The translations under genes and the position numbers were made by a program. Source: an uncultured cyanobacterium (GTDB lineage: Bacteria; Cyanobacteriota; Vampirovibrionia; Gastranaerophilales; Gastranaerophilaceae). Taken from it: a stretch of 21,573 bases of DNA. The number at the start of each line of letters is the position of its first letter. Position 1 is the stretch's first letter. Positions 8,422 to 15,823 of the stretch are shown one piece after another. Location of the stretch: assembly GCA_947073895.1 (NCBI GenBank), contig CAMTNN010000007.1:1-21573 (forward strand), in the 5' to 3' direction. Below the pieces are notes generated by a model. That model worked only from the letters and a program-made list of their open reading frames with translations. It searched no databases and was not told the DNA's origin.

Positions 8422-8667
8422 TTATTTTGTAATAGTAGAGATGAATCTGATAGTGTCATCAGCTAATTCTTTAACGAAGTCTTTAGCGATTTTAGAAAGA
8501 GGTCTTTGGTCGATTTTATCGAAAATAGCGTAGATTGGGTCGCCGCCGTTGTTGAATCTCATTTGACGGTCTTGTTTATTCAAATAGTAGAAGTTGTAAT
8601 CTGAAGGGATTTCTAATGATCCTGCTGGTTTTTTATTTCTTTCGATTGCTGTATATGTTGTTGCCAT
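8422..8667 (-). CDS. small conserved-looking protein of unknown function
   Basis: An 81-residue protein starting MATTYTAIERNKKPAG. The frame stays open upstream to 8811, but the start at 8667 is preferred: GAGAGAG lies just upstream and a promoter sits behind it (TTGAAA at 8726-8721, 17-bp spacer, TATGTA at 8703-8698, minus strand). No signal peptide or membrane segment is seen. The middle is rich in Tyr, Asn and Asp, and the C-terminal half (IAKDFVKELADDTIRFISTI) looks helical and amphipathic. I do not recognise the family. It is convergent with yraN and lies downstream of the nuclease gene on the same strand. Confidence 0.6.
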   Translation of the reverse strand: MATTYTAIERNKKPAGSLEIPSDYNFYYLNKQDRQMRFNNGGDPIYAIFDKIDQRPLSKIAKDFVKELADDTIRFISTITK

Positions 8668-8697
8668 TTTTTGTACTCTCTCTATTTGAATAACGCT

Positions 8698-8726
8698 TAC
8701 ATATATATAAAGTATATAAGTTTCAA
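8698..8726 (-). promoter_or_regulatory. promoter for the 81-aa protein
   Basis: On the minus strand: TTGAAA (8726-8721), a 17-bp spacer, TATGTA (8703-8698). Predicted transcription starts near 8691, giving a short leader that contains the GAGAGAG ribosome binding site before the ATG at 8667. The -10 box is only a fair match and lies in an AT-rich tract with other possible boxes. Confidence 0.5.
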
Positions 8727-8783
8727 AAAATTGCCTTTTTTCTTTTAGTTTGTTAAGTTTTGTAAAGAAGGGCCTATTTTGAT

Positions 8784-9218
8784 TTATTTTTCGTAAATAT
8801 ATTTTAAACAATTACCATTATCTAGCAGTTCTTGATTAATATTTTTCCCATCAAAATAAATAATTCCTAAGACTCTGCCGTATTTATCAATGCCCTTAAA
8901 ATCAAGAAAAATTGGTTTATTTTTATTGTTTTCATATAATTGTTCTAAAAATTGTTGTGAGTTTTTCCCTCTACATACTACCTCATCGACAGATAGATTA
9001 TTTTGATAAGCTTGTTTATATGCTCTGTGAATCTTCTTTGTTTCATAGCAATCAATTCCAATTAACCTTATAGAAAACAGGTTTTTGTCTATTTGAGCCA
9101 AAACAGTATCACCGTCATAAATTTTAACTATGGTAATGGGTATTTTGCTTGATGCAGATGCTAAGCTTAAAATATCAAACATAAGAATAAAAATCAGTAT
9201 TTTAATTATATAATTCAT
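8784..9218 (-). CDS. secreted thermonuclease (staphylococcal nuclease-like)
   Basis: A 144-residue protein with an N-terminal export signal (hydrophobic residues 4-20 followed by SASS) and an SNase OB-fold domain. Residues matching the Staphylococcus aureus nuclease active site are present: D35 in DGDT, R51 and D56/E59 in IRLIGIDCYET, and R115 in DKYGRVLG. The position of SNase Thr41 is Cys57 here. It should cut DNA or RNA in a calcium-dependent way outside the cytoplasm, perhaps for nutrient scavenging. The start is preceded only by a weak GGGGTCG site. The gene is divergent from two HTH genes, and the shared 63-bp gap holds two copies of an inverted repeat, one reaching to within 13 bp of its ATG. 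Control by those regulators is plausible. Confidence 0.85.
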   Translation of the reverse strand: MNYIIKILIFILMFDILSLASASSKIPITIVKIYDGDTVLAQIDKNLFSIRLIGIDCYETKKIHRAYKQAYQNNLSVDEVVCRGKNSQQFLEQLYENNKNKPIFLDFKGIDKYGRVLGIIYFDGKNINQELLDNGNCLKYIYEK

Positions 9219-9230
9219 AACGACCCCAAC

Positions 9231-9275
9231 ACTGGAAATACTCCAGTAACATTACTGTAACATATCCAGTAAGAT
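9231..9275. promoter_or_regulatory. double operator plus -10 box upstream of first HTH gene
   Basis: Two dyads with the same geometry: ACTGGA-N5-TCCAGT at 9231-9247 and ACTGTA-N5-TCCAGT at 9254-9270, offset by 23 bp. The second is followed by TAAGAT (9270-9275), a weak -10 box exactly 6 nt before the ATG at 9282. No consensus -35 box is seen, and none would be free of the dyads. The gap also serves the divergent nuclease gene. I read these as binding sites of the adjacent HTH proteins. Confidence 0.6.
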
Positions 9276-9281
9276 AATCAA

Positions 9282-9506
9282 ATGGAGCTTGAATCATTTT
9301 ATAAAAATATTGCATATAAAATTAGATTTTATCGACAGAAGCTACAACTAACTCAGGAACAGCTTGCTGAAAAAGCTTCACTTAGTACAGATTATGTCGG
9401 AAAAATTGAGGTTGGTATAAATAAACCTGGCTTAAAAGCATTACATAAAATTATTGAAGCTTTAGAAGTAAGTTATGAGAAATTCTTTAGTAATTTACCT
9501 TATTAA
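9282..9506 (+). CDS. XRE/Cro-CI family HTH regulator (copy 1)
   Basis: A 74-residue protein that is almost entirely one XRE-type helix-turn-helix domain. The recognition region reads LTQEQLAEKASLSTDYVGKI, followed by the family segment EVGINKPGLKALHKIIEALE. There is no effector or dimerisation domain beyond this. No Shine-Dalgarno sequence precedes the ATG; a -10-like box 6 nt upstream suggests a leaderless transcript. It is clearly paralogous to the next gene: about half the residues are identical, including GKIEVGIN and PGL. It lies divergent from the nuclease gene. Binding to the TCCAGT dyads upstream, and hence self-regulation, is inferred from position. Confidence 0.88.
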   Translation: MELESFYKNIAYKIRFYRQKLQLTQEQLAEKASLSTDYVGKIEVGINKPGLKALHKIIEALEVSYEKFFSNLPY

Positions 9507-9521
9507 TTTTATGTCTATATA

Positions 9522-9555
9522 TCCAGTAAAAGTTGTTTATAATATCTAGTAAAAT
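9522..9555 (+). promoter_or_regulatory. repeat pair plus -10 box upstream of second HTH gene
   Basis: TCCAGTAA (9522-9529) and TCTAGTAA (9545-9552) are offset by 23 bp, the same offset as upstream of copy 1. TAAAAT (9550-9555) lies exactly 6 nt before the ATG at 9562, the same distance as the box in copy 1. The left half-sites of the dyads (ACTGKA) are not preserved here, so only half-sites remain. Confidence 0.55.
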
Positions 9556-9561
9556 TTCTAA

Positions 9562-9780
9562 ATGGACTTCAGCGTTTTCTATAAAAACTTAGGATATAGA
9601 ATTAAGTTATTAAGAGAAAATAAGCATTTGACGCAAGAAAAATTGGCAGAAAATGCAGGAATTAGTCTTGATTACTTAGGAAAGATTGAAGTGGGAATTA
9701 ACAGGCCAGGGTTGGTAGCTCTTTTAAAAATCGCACATGGTTTGGATATAACTATGGAAGAGCTATTTAAAACTTTATAG
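9562..9780 (+). CDS. XRE/Cro-CI family HTH regulator (copy 2)
   Basis: A 72-residue single-domain HTH protein, a close paralogue of copy 1 just upstream. Recognition region LTQEKLAENAGISLDYLGKI, then EVGINRPGLVALLKIAHGLD. The upstream repeat architecture is also shared, so gene and control region were probably duplicated together, followed by divergence. No ribosome binding site is visible; a TAAAAT box 6 nt before the ATG points to leaderless transcription. The groES promoter begins 27 bp after its stop. Whether the two proteins compete for the same sites is open. Confidence 0.88.
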   Translation: MDFSVFYKNLGYRIKLLRENKHLTQEKLAENAGISLDYLGKIEVGINRPGLVALLKIAHGLDITMEELFKTL

Positions 9781-9806
9781 TAAATAATTAATTTTTCCTT
9801 AATATT

Positions 9807-9836
9807 TTAACAAAATCCTGAAAAATGGTGTATAAA
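9807..9836 (+). promoter_or_regulatory. groESL promoter
   Basis: TTAACA (9807-9812), an 18-bp spacer, TATAAA (9831-9836). Transcription would start near 9843, and the leader carries AGGAGG just before groES. No CIRCE element (TTAGCACTC-N9-GAGTGCTAA), the usual HrcA operator, is present between 9781 and 9867, so heat-shock control here must use another route, if any. Confidence 0.65.
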
Positions 9837-9867
9837 TATAAGAGTAAGATATTAGGAGGATTATATT

Positions 9868-11816
<1,949 letters not shown>

Positions 11817-11866
11817 GGGCTATCCTTGACTGACTCTACTTCTAGCGAGTTCGCAATTTTAGGTTT

Positions 11867-11895
11867 AAAAGGCGGGAATTTTATTCCCGCCTTTT
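11867..11895. terminator. bidirectional rho-independent terminator after groEL
   Basis: Perfect inverted repeat AAAAGGCGGGAAT (11867-11879), a 3-nt loop, ATTCCCGCCTTTT (11883-11895). A-rich and T-rich flanks make it work on both strands. It lies between groEL and the convergent 63-aa gene, whose stop overlaps its edge (11894). Confidence 0.9.
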
Positions 11896-12085
11896 ATATT
11901 TGAGTTTTTAGTTCTTCAACTTCATTGCGTAACTTTTCTGATTTTTCTGCTAATATTTCACAAACAGTATCTACATCATCTTCACGCATTTCCCAGCTAT
12001 CTTTGAAAATAATTTCTTTCATCATTCGAATTAAACAGTCAATATCCCAAAAATCTTTCACAATTTTTTCAAATCTTTGTTCCAT
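11894..12085 (-). CDS. small acidic helical protein, unknown
   Basis: A 63-residue protein. GGAGG lies about 5 nt before the ATG on the minus strand, so the gene is well supported. The sequence is charged, acidic and probably all-helical, with a coiled-coil-like tail (VCEILAEKSEKLRNEVEELK). It has no cysteine cluster, signal peptide or known motif. It is divergent from the HTH gene at 12215, and a long palindrome lies between them. I do not recognise the family. The pairing of a small HTH protein with a small acidic protein recalls regulator/partner or addiction pairs, but nothing in the sequence proves this. Confidence 0.65.
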   Translation of the reverse strand: MEQRFEKIVKDFWDIDCLIRMMKEIIFKDSWEMREDDVDTVCEILAEKSEKLRNEVEELKTQI

Positions 12086-12115
12086 AACGCCTCCTTTGTT
12101 AAGTTATATTAATCT

Positions 12116-12159
12116 ATAAATAGCATATTAGCTATTTAAGTAGCTAATATGCTATTTAT
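12116..12159. repeat. 19-bp perfect inverted repeat in divergent promoter region
   Basis: Arms ATAAATAGCATATTAGCTA (12116-12134) and its exact complement (12141-12159) flank the 6-nt loop TTTAAG. The element sits between the divergent 63-aa and HTH genes and starts 30 bp upstream of the former's ATG. It has no terminal U-run on either side that would make it a good terminator. An operator or RNA hairpin is likely. Confidence 0.85.
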
Positions 12160-12179
12160 TGTATGAGAAAGTTCCATAT

Positions 12180-12208
12180 TTGTCAACTTAATAGCAAAAA
12201 AGTATAAT
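12180..12208 (+). promoter_or_regulatory. promoter of HTH gene, leaderless
   Basis: TTGTCA (12180-12185), a 17-bp spacer, perfect TATAAT (12203-12208), then exactly 6 nt to the ATG at 12215. The predicted first transcribed base is the A of the ATG. No Shine-Dalgarno sequence is present. The -35 box is part of the octamer TTGTCAAC (12180-12187), which recurs in inverted form over the next promoter at 12431-12438. Confidence 0.8.
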
Positions 12209-12214
12209 ATTAGT

Positions 12215-12427
12215 ATGAAATTGTTAGTTAGAGAACAAATTAAAACTTTATTAGCACAAGAGGGTATTTTACTTAAGGATCTTGCTGCAATGATTTCTGA
12301 GAGAACAGGAAAAAATTGTGCGCCGAACGTGTTATCACGTAAACTTACACGAGGAACTTTAAGTTACAACGAAACCCTCATGATAGCCGAATTACTGGGT
12401 TATGAAATCAGTTTTAATAAAATTTGA
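12215..12427 (+). CDS. small HTH DNA-binding protein
   Basis: A 70-residue protein with a helix-turn-helix core: LVREQIKTLLAQEGILLKDL, then AAMISERTGKNCAPNVLSRK, then LTRGTLSYNETLMIAELLGY. The layout matches small Cro/CI-like repressors common in Firmicutes and in uncultured gut bacteria. It has no other domain. Translation is probably leaderless (see the promoter at 12180-12208). Only four bases separate its stop from the -35 box of the next plus-strand promoter. The octamer GTTGACAA/TTGTCAAC occurs over its own -35 box, over the next -35 box and inside the downstream RNA, making this protein the obvious candidate to bind it; that is inference. Confidence 0.8.
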   Translation: MKLLVREQIKTLLAQEGILLKDLAAMISERTGKNCAPNVLSRKLTRGTLSYNETLMIAELLGYEISFNKI

Positions 12428-12431
12428 CGGG

Positions 12432-12460
12432 TTGACAAATCGGGAAAAATAGTAAATAAT
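12432..12460 (+). promoter_or_regulatory. strong promoter of the structured RNA
   Basis: Consensus TTGACA (12432-12437), a 17-bp spacer, AATAAT (12455-12460, one mismatch). Predicted start is near 12466. It points away from the HTH gene towards a region with no plus-strand protein gene, so its product should be a non-coding RNA. Confidence 0.75.
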
Positions 12461-12465
12461 TAAGG

Positions 12466-12590
12466 TGTAGGAAGAGCCAAAAAGAAATTGTCAACTCTTC
12501 TTAGTGGCTCTCTTCACTCCTACACTTAGATTTTGGAAGCTAATACTAGCAAGCATATTGCTAGTATTAGTATTATTAGCAATCTAAGCA
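12466..12590 (+). ncRNA. candidate structured antisense RNA
   Basis: No plus-strand ORF follows the promoter, but two hairpin domains do. Domain 1: GTGTAGGA (12465-12472) pairs with TCCTACAC (12518-12525) and AGAGCCA (12473-12479) with TGGCTCT (12505-12511), leaving a 6-nt bulge and an inner AAGAA/TTCTT stem (12482-12486 with 12498-12502). Domain 2: CTTAGATT (12525-12532) pairs with AATCTAAG (12581-12588), enclosing CTAATACTAGCAA/TTGCTAGTATTAG (12540-12552 with 12558-12570). Domain 2 is the exact antisense of the 21-codon hydrophobic ORF on the minus strand. The 3' end is not defined, since no U-run terminator is obvious. It fits no RNA family I know (not 6S, tmRNA or RNase P). Confidence 0.5.
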
Positions 12591-12591
12591 T
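12526..12591 (-). CDS. 21-residue hydrophobic peptide, candidate type I toxin
   Basis: A minus-strand ORF of 21 codons plus stop. Its ATG is at 12591, preceded by AGGAG with an ideal 6-nt spacing (AAGGAGAGTGCT). The peptide begins MLRLLIILILAI, continues with one cysteine and more Leu/Val/Ala, and ends SKI: one short membrane-spanning helix with a basic residue near each end. This resembles type I toxins such as the Ibs peptides. The ORF lies inside an inverted repeat, so start-proximal and stop-proximal bases pair in the mRNA. A possible promoter is TATACT (12655-12650), with a leader containing CCGAC/GTCGG pairing. The gene follows the umuC-like gene on the same strand, 108 nt after its stop. 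A chance ORF in a palindrome is the main alternative. Confidence 0.45.
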   Translation of the reverse strand: MLRLLIILILAICLLVLASKI

Positions 12592-12666
12592 AGCACTCTC
12601 CTTTCCGACCTATAGTCCTCACTACTCGTGTGTGTCGGTGAAAAGTATGAGTATACCTACAATTCT

Positions 12667-12690
12667 ATATTACAATAGTTTTTGTAATAT
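12667..12690. repeat. 9-bp inverted repeat downstream of umuC-like gene
   Basis: ATATTACAA (12667-12675), a 6-nt loop, TTGTAATAT (12682-12690). It lies 10 bp beyond the stop of the polymerase gene and upstream of the hydrophobic ORF. AT-rich and without a following U-run, it is a poor terminator. Confidence 0.6.
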
Positions 12691-12699
12691 GTCTATATA

Positions 12700-13965
12700 T
12701 TAAATATTTTCGTATTTATCTCCACCACTTAGGAATTCTTGTTTGAATTCAACTTCTTTTGTGAACCCTGTTTTAACAATATTTCGACCGAATTTTGCTT
12801 CCAGTTTATCAAGGCTTCGTGCAAGTTTTTCGTTTTTTTCACGTCGGGAGTTGTCGGCAAGCAAAGAGATTTGCTCGTTGGAACAAGGATTAAAGTTGTC
12901 CAGGAGAATTCCCACGCTTCTGTATAGAGTTTGAGAGTTATACATTTTTTCTAAAAGCGGGAATGCTGCTTCTGAGATTTCAAACTCGAAATTAGTGGAT
13001 AATTCTAAGTTGGTTTTTTCATAATTAACCCGAAAATCTTTTGTTTTTAAGATAACTCCTACAGTTCCGCATTTGCAGTCAGCGCGGCGGAGTTTCCTAC
13101 AGGCGGAGTGAATATGAATCATTAGTTCGTTTTTCAGGTAGTTTAAATCTGATGTGAATTCAGGGAATGATTTTGTATCCATGATTGATTTTGGAAGCTT
13201 TTTCTCGTTTGTAACTTTGTTGATTAAATTCCCCATAAGCTCGTATTTGAGCTCAAGTGCAAGTTTCCCGAAACGGCTTTTTAACCAGACATCATTTTTT
13301 TGTACAAAATCATAGGCAGTATAAATCCCGTGTCCTCGAAGTTTCGGCTCTAATCTTCGTCCGATTCCCCAGATTTCTCCGATTGAGGTTTGTTTTAAGA
13401 GCCGTGGAATCCCGCATTTCCCTGATATGCAAATATGTTCTTTTGTTGTTTTTGATTTGTCGGATGCGAGTTTTGCAAGAGCTTTAGTTCTGCTTACTCC
13501 GATTGAAACAGGGATTCCTGCTTTTTCCCAAATTAATTGCCGGATGTGTTTAGCCAGATTATAATAATTCATTTTATAAAGTTTCGCTAATCCTGTTAAA
13601 TCAACGAACGCTTCATCAATTGAATAAACTTCCACATAAGGGCTTAATTCTTTAAGAATAGACATTACTTCGCGTGAAATTTCTGAGTAATTATAATGGT
13701 TCGCGTTAATATAGATGCATTTGGGAAAATCTCTTTTTGCCATAAATAAAGGCTGTCCCATAGGAATTCCCATTTCTTTGGCTTCTTTTGAGCGCGCGAT
13801 TACGCATCCGCGTTCGCCTGAAACAACGCAGACTGCAAGTCCGTTGAGTTCAGGGTTAAGTTTCCTTTCGCATGAAACGAAAAAGCTGTCACAATCTATT
13901 AAAGCTATGTATTTTTGCTCAAGCATAAGCCCTCTAGTTTCCCAGTGCTTATCTAAGTTTATCAT
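12700..13965 (-). CDS. umuC: Y-family DNA polymerase, UmuC type
   Basis: A 421-residue translesion polymerase. Catalytic blocks: LIDCDSFFVSCER (residues 22-34) and YSIDEAFVDLTG with SIDE at 115-118 supply the metal-binding acids. GERGCVIARSKEAKEMGIPMG is the UmuC-like finger segment, IGVSRTKALAKLASDKSK the palm, and GIGRRLEPKLRGHGIYTAYDF a helix-hairpin-helix, followed by a little-finger domain. The signature and length fit UmuC/ImuB-like enzymes better than DinB, but no umuD-like gene is adjacent. Start: ATG at 13965 has GGAGG about 10 nt upstream, held in a hairpin; ATG at 13926 (13 residues in, GAGGG only 3 nt before it) is an alternative closer to the usual family start. It lies downstream of a secreted-protein gene. 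Confidence 0.88.
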   Translation of the reverse strand: MINLDKHWETRGLMLEQKYIALIDCDSFFVSCERKLNPELNGLAVCVVSGERGCVIARSKEAKEMGIPMGQPLFMAKRDFPKCIYINANHYNYSEISREVMSILKELSPYVEVYSIDEAFVDLTGLAKLYKMNYYNLAKHIRQLIWEKAGIPVSIGVSRTKALAKLASDKSKTTKEHICISGKCGIPRLLKQTSIGEIWGIGRRLEPKLRGHGIYTAYDFVQKNDVWLKSRFGKLALELKYELMGNLINKVTNEKKLPKSIMDTKSFPEFTSDLNYLKNELMIHIHSACRKLRRADCKCGTVGVILKTKDFRVNYEKTNLELSTNFEFEISEAAFPLLEKMYNSQTLYRSVGILLDNFNPCSNEQISLLADNSRREKNEKLARSLDKLEAKFGRNIVKTGFTKEVEFKQEFLSGGDKYENI

Positions 13966-13968
13966 TAA

Positions 13969-14010
13969 AAAATAACCTCCGGCAACATATTATGCTGCGG
14001 AAGTTATTTT
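13969..14010 (-). promoter_or_regulatory. hairpin enclosing the umuC ribosome binding site
   Basis: On the minus strand AAAATAAC (14010-14003) pairs with GTTATTTT (13976-13969). Inner pairs TTCCG with CGGAG and GCA with TGC extend the stem. The GGAGG ribosome binding site of the polymerase gene is the 3' arm, and a U-run (TTTTTT) follows immediately before the ATG. The element could end transcription from the upstream gene, block translation, or both. Confidence 0.65.
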
Positions 14011-14019
14011 CGGCAAAAA

Positions 14020-14307
14020 TTAAAAACTAAAGTACACCCCTACACTGCTTTGTGGTCTATGCGCCATACAGTATGGACATCTGCAATGCGGGAATGCTAA
14101 TCTGTGAGGATAGTAGTTTGTGTAAACGGAAAAATTCCTATGTGGGCCATAGTAATTGTGGCGGTGCAGTGGTCTTCTCATATAATGACTGCCGGCATGA
14201 ATATACTGTCCTCCGTAATTTGGCGGTGGTGGCGGAGGAGCTGCAAAAGCAGGTACACTTGCGCCTAAAAAGGTTAATAGAGCAAAAACTGTTAAAATCT
14301 TTTTCAT
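14020..14307 (-). CDS. secreted His/Tyr/Pro-rich small protein
   Basis: A 95-residue protein with a textbook signal peptide (MKKILTVFALLTFLGASVPAFA, split here as MKKILTVFALL then TFLGASVPAFA) and predicted cleavage before APPPPPP. The mature part is low complexity: a proline run, then many His, Tyr, Arg and Asn residues, and a cluster HCRCPYCMAH near the C-terminus. The combination suggests metal binding or a surface/periplasmic structural role, but I know no matching family. GGAGG stands 6 nt before the ATG, and TATACT at 14333-14328 is a likely -10 box. The polymerase gene lies downstream on the same strand, separated by the hairpin at 13969-14010. Confidence 0.75.
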   Translation of the reverse strand: MKKILTVFALLTFLGASVPAFAAPPPPPPNYGGQYIHAGSHYMRRPLHRHNYYGPHRNFSVYTNYYPHRLAFPHCRCPYCMAHRPQSSVGVYFSF

Positions 14308-14364
14308 ACTGAACCTCCGTTATTAATAGTATAACGCATGTGGTTGAGGTTTTGTTCAAAATAG

Positions 14365-14389
14365 AAGGGCGGCTCGAAGAGCCGCCCTT
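14365..14389. terminator. terminator hairpin after pepA
   Basis: AAGGGCGGCTC (14365-14375), loop GAA, GAGCCGCCCTT (14379-14389), all perfectly paired and GC-rich. It lies just past the pepA stop on the minus strand. The following U-run is interrupted (TTCTATTTTG), so termination may be incomplete. Confidence 0.8.
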
Positions 14390-14395
14390 TAATAA

Positions 14396-15796
14396 TTATG
14401 ATTCCAAAATATAATTTATTAATGTTCTGACACCTGCGCCTGAAGCTCCTTTGATTAGTTCTTTTTGAGGTTTATCAAGGAATGCAACGCCTGCGATATC
14501 GATGTGGGCCCATTTTACGTCTTTAACGAATTTTTTAAGGAACATACCTGCTGTTGAAACACCGCCCCAGCGTGAGCCGGTGTTTTTCATATCAGCGATG
14601 TCGCTCTTTAAGCTGTCAAAGTATTCATCCCACATAGGAAGTTCCCAATATCTTTCACCGCTTTTCTCTGCTGTTTTGATTAAGTTTTTAACTAACTCAT
14701 CATCATTACCCATAATACCTGCAGCGTTTGAGCCCAAAGCTACCATGCAAGCGCCTGTTAGGGTTGCTATGTCAATAACTTCGTCTACGCTTAATTCACA
14801 AGCATAGCAAAGAGCGTCAGCTAAGGTTAAACGTCCTTCTGCGTCAGTGTTATCAACTTCGATTGTTTTGCCGTTTTTAGCGGTAAGGATATCACCCGGT
14901 TTATATGCTCTGCATCCCGGCATGTTTTCGCAAGCTGCGATAATTCCGTGTACTTCTACTTGAGGGTTAAGTTCTTTAAGGATGCTCATAATACCAAGAA
15001 CACAAGCTGCGCCTGACATATCGTCTTTCATTGTAAGCATTGATGAAGCAGGTTTAATGTCTAATCCACCGCTATCAAAGGTTATACCTTTACCAATGAT
15101 TGCGATTTTTTTCTTAGGGTTTTGAACAGTATATTTCATGTGGATGAATTTGGGTTCTTCTGCGCTTCCTCGGCCTACTGCTAAGAAAGCTCCCATTCCC
15201 ATTTTTTCACATTCTTCTCTGTCATAGATTTTTGTTTCAAGACCTAAATCACAAGCGATTGACGCAAGTTCAGTCGGAGTTGCGAATTGTGCAGGCTCGT
15301 TTGCAAGGTTTCTTGTAAATGCCATTGCTGAAGCAATTTTTTCTGCTTTTCTGATTTCAATTTCATTAGCTTCAACAAAAACTTCGTTTACGTGGTTATC
15401 TTTCTTTTCTGTTTTGTATTTATCAAAAGAATAATCAGCAATTTTTGCGCCTAATGCAAACTGTTCAGAGTAGTCAAATTCTACTCCGTCAAGTTTAAAT
15501 GCAACTGTTTTAGCTTCAATCTGCATTGCTTTTTTAATTGATTTAGCAACAGCTTCTCTAAGTTTATTAGGGCAAAATTCTGATTTTTTACCAAACCCGA
15601 TTACAAGAACTTTTCTGTGTGGTTCTTGTCCGTATGTAGGAAGAAGATAAGTTTGACCGAATTTACCTTCAAAATGGTCTTGTTGAACGGCATAAGTGTT
15701 AGCCAGAGCGCTTGTTGTAGTTTCACCTTCAAAAAGGTTTACAACTAAAAGGTCGCATTCAACAGACTGTGTATTTTCAACAACTCTGATTTCCAT
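14396..15796 (-). CDS. pepA: leucyl aminopeptidase (M17 family)
   Basis: A 466-residue cytosolic metallo-aminopeptidase that removes N-terminal residues from peptides using two divalent metals. The C-terminal catalytic domain contains GKGITFDSGGLDIKPAS, MKDDMSGAACVLG, and the M17 signature NTDAEGRL at residues 316-323, plus IDIATLTGACMVALG. The less conserved N-terminal domain covers about residues 1-150. The frame is open 12 codons further upstream (to 15832), but the start at 15796 is chosen because AGGAG lies 6 nt before it and the promoter's -10 box is at 15829-15824. It is divergent from malQ. Confidence 0.96.
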   Translation of the reverse strand: MEIRVVENTQSVECDLLVVNLFEGETTTSALANTYAVQQDHFEGKFGQTYLLPTYGQEPHRKVLVIGFGKKSEFCPNKLREAVAKSIKKAMQIEAKTVAFKLDGVEFDYSEQFALGAKIADYSFDKYKTEKKDNHVNEVFVEANEIEIRKAEKIASAMAFTRNLANEPAQFATPTELASIACDLGLETKIYDREECEKMGMGAFLAVGRGSAEEPKFIHMKYTVQNPKKKIAIIGKGITFDSGGLDIKPASSMLTMKDDMSGAACVLGIMSILKELNPQVEVHGIIAACENMPGCRAYKPGDILTAKNGKTIEVDNTDAEGRLTLADALCYACELSVDEVIDIATLTGACMVALGSNAAGIMGNDDELVKNLIKTAEKSGERYWELPMWDEYFDSLKSDIADMKNTGSRWGGVSTAGMFLKKFVKDVKWAHIDIAGVAFLDKPQKELIKGASGAGVRTLINYILES

Positions 15797-15823
15797 ATAG
15801 AGCTCCTTTCTTATTTTGTCCGT

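Noticed and set aside
8668..8811. N-terminal extension of the 81-aa protein
   Set aside because: The extension covers the inferred promoter and ribosome binding site and reads as AT-rich noise.
9781..9867. HrcA/CIRCE operator before groES
   Set aside because: No TTAGCACTC or GAGTGCTAA half-site, nor a 9-bp-spaced dyad of that type, is present.
12540..12570. Hairpin CTAATACTAGCAA/TTGCTAGTATTAG as a plain terminator
   Set aside because: It is AT-rich with no U-run on either side, and it lies within a larger paired domain and inside the small ORF.
12667..12690. Hairpin as terminator of the polymerase gene
   Set aside because: The stem is nearly all A/T and no U-run follows on the minus strand.
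13257..13975. Plus-strand ORFs opposite the polymerase gene
   Set aside because: They are complements of a well-conserved coding frame with no start signals.
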